From NCBI GenBank assembly GCA_036939355.1, contig JALLAP010000847.1:1-10040 (forward strand): a stretch of 10,040 nucleotides of DNA. Reading direction: 5' to 3'. Positions within the stretch are counted from its first letter, which is position 1; each line of letters opens with the position of its first letter. The stretch is from Thalassiosira profunda. Lineage: Eukaryota; Bacillariophyta; Thalassiosirophyceae; Thalassiosirales; Thalassiosiraceae. Positions 7,427 through 10,040 of this stretch are shown one piece after another. Made by a program: the position numbers and the translations under genes. The notes under the pieces are model-generated. The model was not told the DNA's origin and did not search any database. It saw nothing but the letters and a program-made list of their open reading frames with translations.

Positions 7427-9176
7427 ATGGGCGCCCCCGCCAAGTACGGCAGAGTCTTCGACGGCTCGTCCTTCCAGGACGTCGTCCCGCCGCCGCGGGC
7501 CGACGGAATGGTGCCGCCAACCACAACGGCCGGCCCAAACAAGGCCACCATCTTCGTGTCCCTGCCGCAATTCCGCGACGGCAAGCGGTGCGCCCAAACC
7601 CTCCAGCGCCTCTTCCGATCCGCGTCGCACCCCGACCGCATCGCCGTCGGCCTGATCGAGCAGACGGACGTGGAGCATCCCAAGGAGGACTCCACGTGCC
7701 TTGAGGAGTATTGCAAGCTGGAGGGGTACGCGATGCAGGAGCACGAGGCGGGGATTGCGCACAAAGGGGAGAGGCAGGCGGATTGGGACAGGGTTATGAC
7801 GGGGTGTCCTCGCGCGAAGGATCAGATACGCTCGGTGCGGTTTCACCACCTTGCGGCGAAAGGGCCGGTGTACGCACGGTCCTTTGCGAGGAAAGTCTTG
7901 GGGAATGAAGGTGCGTGGATGGTGCATCTTTTGTTGCCGTTGCAACCGATACATTATTTACAAACCCACGGGCCTCCCGGGCCCTGGTACTGCAACCTCA
8001 TCCTTGACGTGTAATCTCACCTGGACCACTGCAGAATTCTGTCTACAGATTGATGCGCACATGGATTTTGCAAAAGGGTGGGACAGTCTGGCCGTAAAGG
8101 AATGGATGAAGACGGGAAACGAATATGCAATCCTGAGCAACGTGCCCTCGAAGGAGAAAGAGAAGCAAGGAGAGGTGCCGAGGCAGTGCGATATCAAGAT
8201 TGGGTCTGAGGGCGTGCCTCTGTACGAAAATATAGCGGACGGGAAGGCGATTGGCCTTGCAAAGCCCCTGTTGTCGACGGCGCATTCCACATCGTTTGCC
8301 TTTGGAAAGTGCCACTACGAAACGAACGTTCCGCACGATCCTTTCGCGCAGCAGTTGCTTGAAACGGAGAAATTTCCGCGATATGCAAGGGCGTGGACGC
8401 GTGGCTATGACTTTTACACCCCATCCCAGAATATCGTGTTTAAAGATCCTGCCATCCTGCACCCTTTGCATCACGCCGAAGGGCACGGCGAGCAAGGAGA
8501 GCGGAAGTGGCCCAAAAACGACAACGAACGGAGGGACGCGCACATTCGGATGAAGGTGCTTTTGGATGTGCATCACGGGATCACCAGTGCCGAAGCTGCT
8601 TCTCTTGGGAGTGGATCTGGAGTTGGGGGGCACATAGCAACGGCGCGCGCGAACCTTGGCGGATATGGGCTCGGCGACCGACGCTCTTTGGAGCAGCTGC
8701 AGGAGTTCACCGGCATCGCTTTGCCCAGCAGGGCCTCCCCAACAGGGCATGGCAACGAGGGCAAAGGGTGCGCCAACCCGACTTGGGTTCCGTACGACGC
8801 ATCCATCTCGCCCAGGGCCAATTTATTCGACGGATCGGGCATAGCAGATGATTTGGATTTGGAGCCGGAATTCCCCTTGCGAACGTTGCCCGACGCAACC
8901 GGGGGACAGTACGACCACCCCTTCGCAATGGGGAATGCAGCTTGGGATGAGATGACCACTTCGCAACAAAAAGCGCCCATTGATCGCACCGAGGCATCCT
9001 CAGATGTCCCGTATTCGATGGTGTTTCTCTGCTGGGTTCTTGGCCTGGCGGTGTGGTATGGCTCGTTCGTTCGAACAGACCAAAAGGCGGTGAGGGGAAC
9101 GCACAGATCTGCACATGCATCGAGGAGCTCGGCAAGGAAGCCGAGGAGGAAAATACTGCAGGTAAAGAACGTTTGA
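7427..9176 (+). CDS. GT60-family (Skp1 hydroxyproline-GlcNAc-transferase-like) glycosyltransferase
   Basis: Modelled as join(7427..7910,8035..9176), 541 residues. GT60 enzymes transfer alpha-GlcNAc from UDP-GlcNAc: to hydroxyproline of cytosolic Skp1 in Dictyostelium and Toxoplasma, or to Ser/Thr of surface mucins in trypanosomes. The N-terminal Rossmann-type motif is ATIFVSLPQFRDGKRCAQT (40-58), followed by HPDRIAVGLIEQ. The metal-binding DxD-like motif is LQIDAHMDFAKGWD (165-178; D168 and H170). Then come ETNVPHDPF (257-265), RAWTRGYDFYTP (280-291) and RRSLEQLQEFTGI near the end of the domain. Splicing rebuilds EEFCLQIDAH exactly where the family has it. ATG 7427 sits in a strong context, CACCATGG, although the frame is open 27 codons upstream without ATG. 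Unusually, residues 488-507 (YSMVFLCWVLGLAVWYGSFV) form a membrane segment near the C-terminus, followed by a 34-residue basic tail. There is no N-terminal signal or anchor. The exact acceptor substrate is unknown. Confidence 0.88.
7911..8034 (+). other. intron of the GT60 gene (124 nt)
   Basis: The donor GAAG|GTGCGT and acceptor CCACTGCAG|AATTC (phase 1) join GNE to EFCLQIDAH, reconstituting the conserved active-site block. If retained, translation continues for about 34 residues of unrelated hydrophobic/Pro-rich sequence and stops at TAA 8012-8014. The intron holds a GC-rich near-palindrome, GGGCCTCCCGGGCCC, at about 7970-7984. Confidence 0.9.
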
Positions 9177-9387
9177 TAAACGAATCTCAGCAGGAGCAAC
9201 AATCCTCTTTTCACCGGGCATCCTTCCAGATATATTTTGGGCACTAGCGTTTTGGACGATGAGCTCGGACATGAGTAGGAAAGTAATCGGGTGCACGCAC
9301 TCTATCCTTGAAACGTCAGCCGCGTCAGTCTTCTTCGAAGATTCCCTCCGGACCTCCTCACAAATTCAGTGTTCCCTCCTCCGCACC
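9177..9387 (+). promoter_or_regulatory. spacer: GT60 3' UTR and promoter/leader of the plastid epimerase
   Basis: These 211 bases lie between tandem genes. CAGATATATTTTGGG at about 9228-9242 may belong to the first gene's 3' end or act as an AT-rich promoter element. ACGTCA at 9313-9318 and GCGTCA at 9322-9327, spaced 9 bp start to start and 61-75 bases before the ATG, match the core words described as CO2/cAMP-responsive elements in diatom promoters (ACGTCA and the complement of TGACGC). A pyrimidine-rich stretch runs up to the start codon at 9388. Confidence 0.5.
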
Positions 9388-10040
9388 ATGAAGCTCTCCC
9401 TCGCCCTCCTCGCCGCGGCGCTCGCCCCGTCGGCGGACGCCTTCTCGGCCACCGCCCCGGGCGCCGCCCTATCTCGCTCCTCGACCGCCCTGCACGCCAG
9501 CCGCAACCGCGACAAGATCGCCTCGCGCAGCAAGTGGGCCGAGGGCCGGGGCTATGGCGGAGGTGCCGCTGTGGCGGACGCCGATGTTGCCGCCGGTGAG
9601 TAGAGCTGCTTTGTCGGAGATGACTGATGGTGTAGGTTGATTGTTGCAACGGCGGCTGACTTTGCTTTGCCACATTCAATTGTCTCCTTGCAAACACGTG
9701 ACACATGATGTGCACCAATGCAACCAAACGCAACTTCGATCATCATCAGGTCTCATGACCAACGACGAGGGGCTCGAGTACGTCAGATTGGCCAACGCCA
9801 ATGGCGACACGTCCGACATCTACCTCTTCGGTGGAGTTGTGACTTCGTACGTCGCCGGTGGCCAGGAGTACATTGCCGTCCGCCCGGATGCCAAGATGGA
9901 CGGCTCCAAGCCTATTTCCGGCGGTCTGTCGCACTGCTGGCCCCAGTTCGGCCCCGGTGAGATCCAGCAGCACGGATTCGCGCGCAACGTCAACTGGACT
10001 GTCAAGTCCATGACGGACACGACGGTCGAGCTTGAGATGG
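9388..10040 (+). CDS. plastid-targeted glucose-6-phosphate 1-epimerase-like protein (partial)
   Basis: Modelled as join(9388..9595,9750..10040), 166 residues before the window ends. The family (aldose-1-epimerase superfamily; yeast Ymr099c, bacterial YeaD, plant 'apospory-associated protein C') interconverts the alpha and beta anomers of glucose 6-phosphate. Residues 1-18 (MKLSLALLAAALAPSADA) are a signal peptide. The following F-S-A-T-A-P and Ser/Ala/Arg-rich stretch to about residue 45 form the transit-peptide part, an 'ASAF'-type signal with Phe at +1. The enzyme fold starts after the intron: GLEYVRLANANGDTSDIYLFGGVVTSY, then the family signature KPISGGLSHCWPQFGP and QQHGFARN. The His of HGFAR is the residue proposed to act in catalysis in this family; the partner Glu would lie past the window. 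An in-frame upstream ATG at 9259 would bury the signal peptide, so I chose 9388 (CACCATGA). Confidence 0.88.
9596..9749 (+). other. intron of the epimerase gene (154 nt)
   Basis: The donor GCCG|GTGAGT and acceptor CATCATCAG|GTCTC (phase 1) join VAA to GLMTNDEGLEY. Retention gives a TAG within the first eight intron bases. The intron sits between the targeting presequence and the catalytic fold, a common place in plastid-targeted genes of nuclear origin. Confidence 0.88.

Noticed and set aside
7376..7954. Minus-strand 192-codon frame opposite GT60 exon 1
   Set aside because: It is rich in Arg, Pro and Gly as expected from the complement of GC-rich codons, and it overlaps the GT60 N-terminal domain entirely.
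7966..7990. GC-rich inverted repeat inside the GT60 intron
   Set aside because: The stem is only about five base pairs and could arise by chance in GC-rich DNA; no function can be supported.
8043..9244. Two long minus-strand frames (235 and 223 codons) opposite the GT60 gene
   Set aside because: They mirror a well-supported spliced gene with conserved motifs; the antisense proteins are low-complexity and match no family I know.
9161..9250. Possible further splice at CAG|GTAAAG near the GT60 stop
   Set aside because: The donor is fair and several AGs follow, but the downstream frames give no conserved sequence, and the domain and membrane segment are already complete.
9329..9345. Heat-shock-element-like TTC-GAA-GATTC
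   Set aside because: Only one correctly spaced GAAnnTTC pair is present, so it is too weak to call, although diatoms have many heat-shock factors.
9259..9387. Upstream in-frame ATG (9259) for the epimerase
   Set aside because: Using it would put 43 residues before a clear signal peptide and abolish plastid targeting; the ATG at 9388 has the better context and makes biological sense.

Overview
The window looks like nuclear DNA of a photosynthetic stramenopile, most likely a centric diatom. The genes are compact, with short GT-AG introns (64, 118, 124 and 154 nt). The last gene begins with a signal peptide that ends in an Ala-Asp-Ala-Phe junction followed by an Ser/Ala/Arg-rich stretch, the 'ASAF'-type bipartite signal that sends proteins into a secondary red plastid. 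The first large gene is a homologue of the ciliary transition-zone protein nephrocystin-4, which points to a lineage with a flagellate stage, such as centric diatoms with flagellate sperm. The species assignment is inference; no rRNA or organellar marker is present.

Layout. Positions 2-55 may hold the last 17 codons of an upstream plus-strand gene. Positions 56-723 are a long non-coding leader rich in the word CAAG, with a diverged direct repeat. Positions 724-3354 (+) are an intronless NPHP4-like gene that stops where the C-terminal Ig-like half of animal NPHP4 would begin. Only 82 bp away, and convergent, lies a three-exon minus-strand gene (7014 down to 3437) for a Tul1/Dsc-type multispanning Golgi/endosomal E3 ubiquitin ligase with a C-terminal RING-H2. 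A 412-bp divergent promoter (7015-7426) separates it from a two-exon plus-strand GT60 glycosyltransferase gene (7427-9176), of the family of the Skp1-hydroxyproline GlcNAc-transferase, with an unexpected C-terminal membrane segment. After 211 bp, a plus-strand plastid-targeted glucose-6-phosphate 1-epimerase-like gene starts at 9388 and runs off the window end.

Functional links. The genes do not form one pathway. The divergent pair is suggestive, because Tul1/Dsc is a membrane ubiquitin ligase and the best known GT60 enzyme modifies Skp1, a subunit of SCF ubiquitin ligases; any co-regulation is speculation. The main biological points are the domain-truncated NPHP4, the apparently tail-anchored GT60 enzyme, and a CO2/cAMP-element-like motif pair upstream of the plastid epimerase. 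I found no tRNA, rRNA, transposon, CRISPR array or viral gene.
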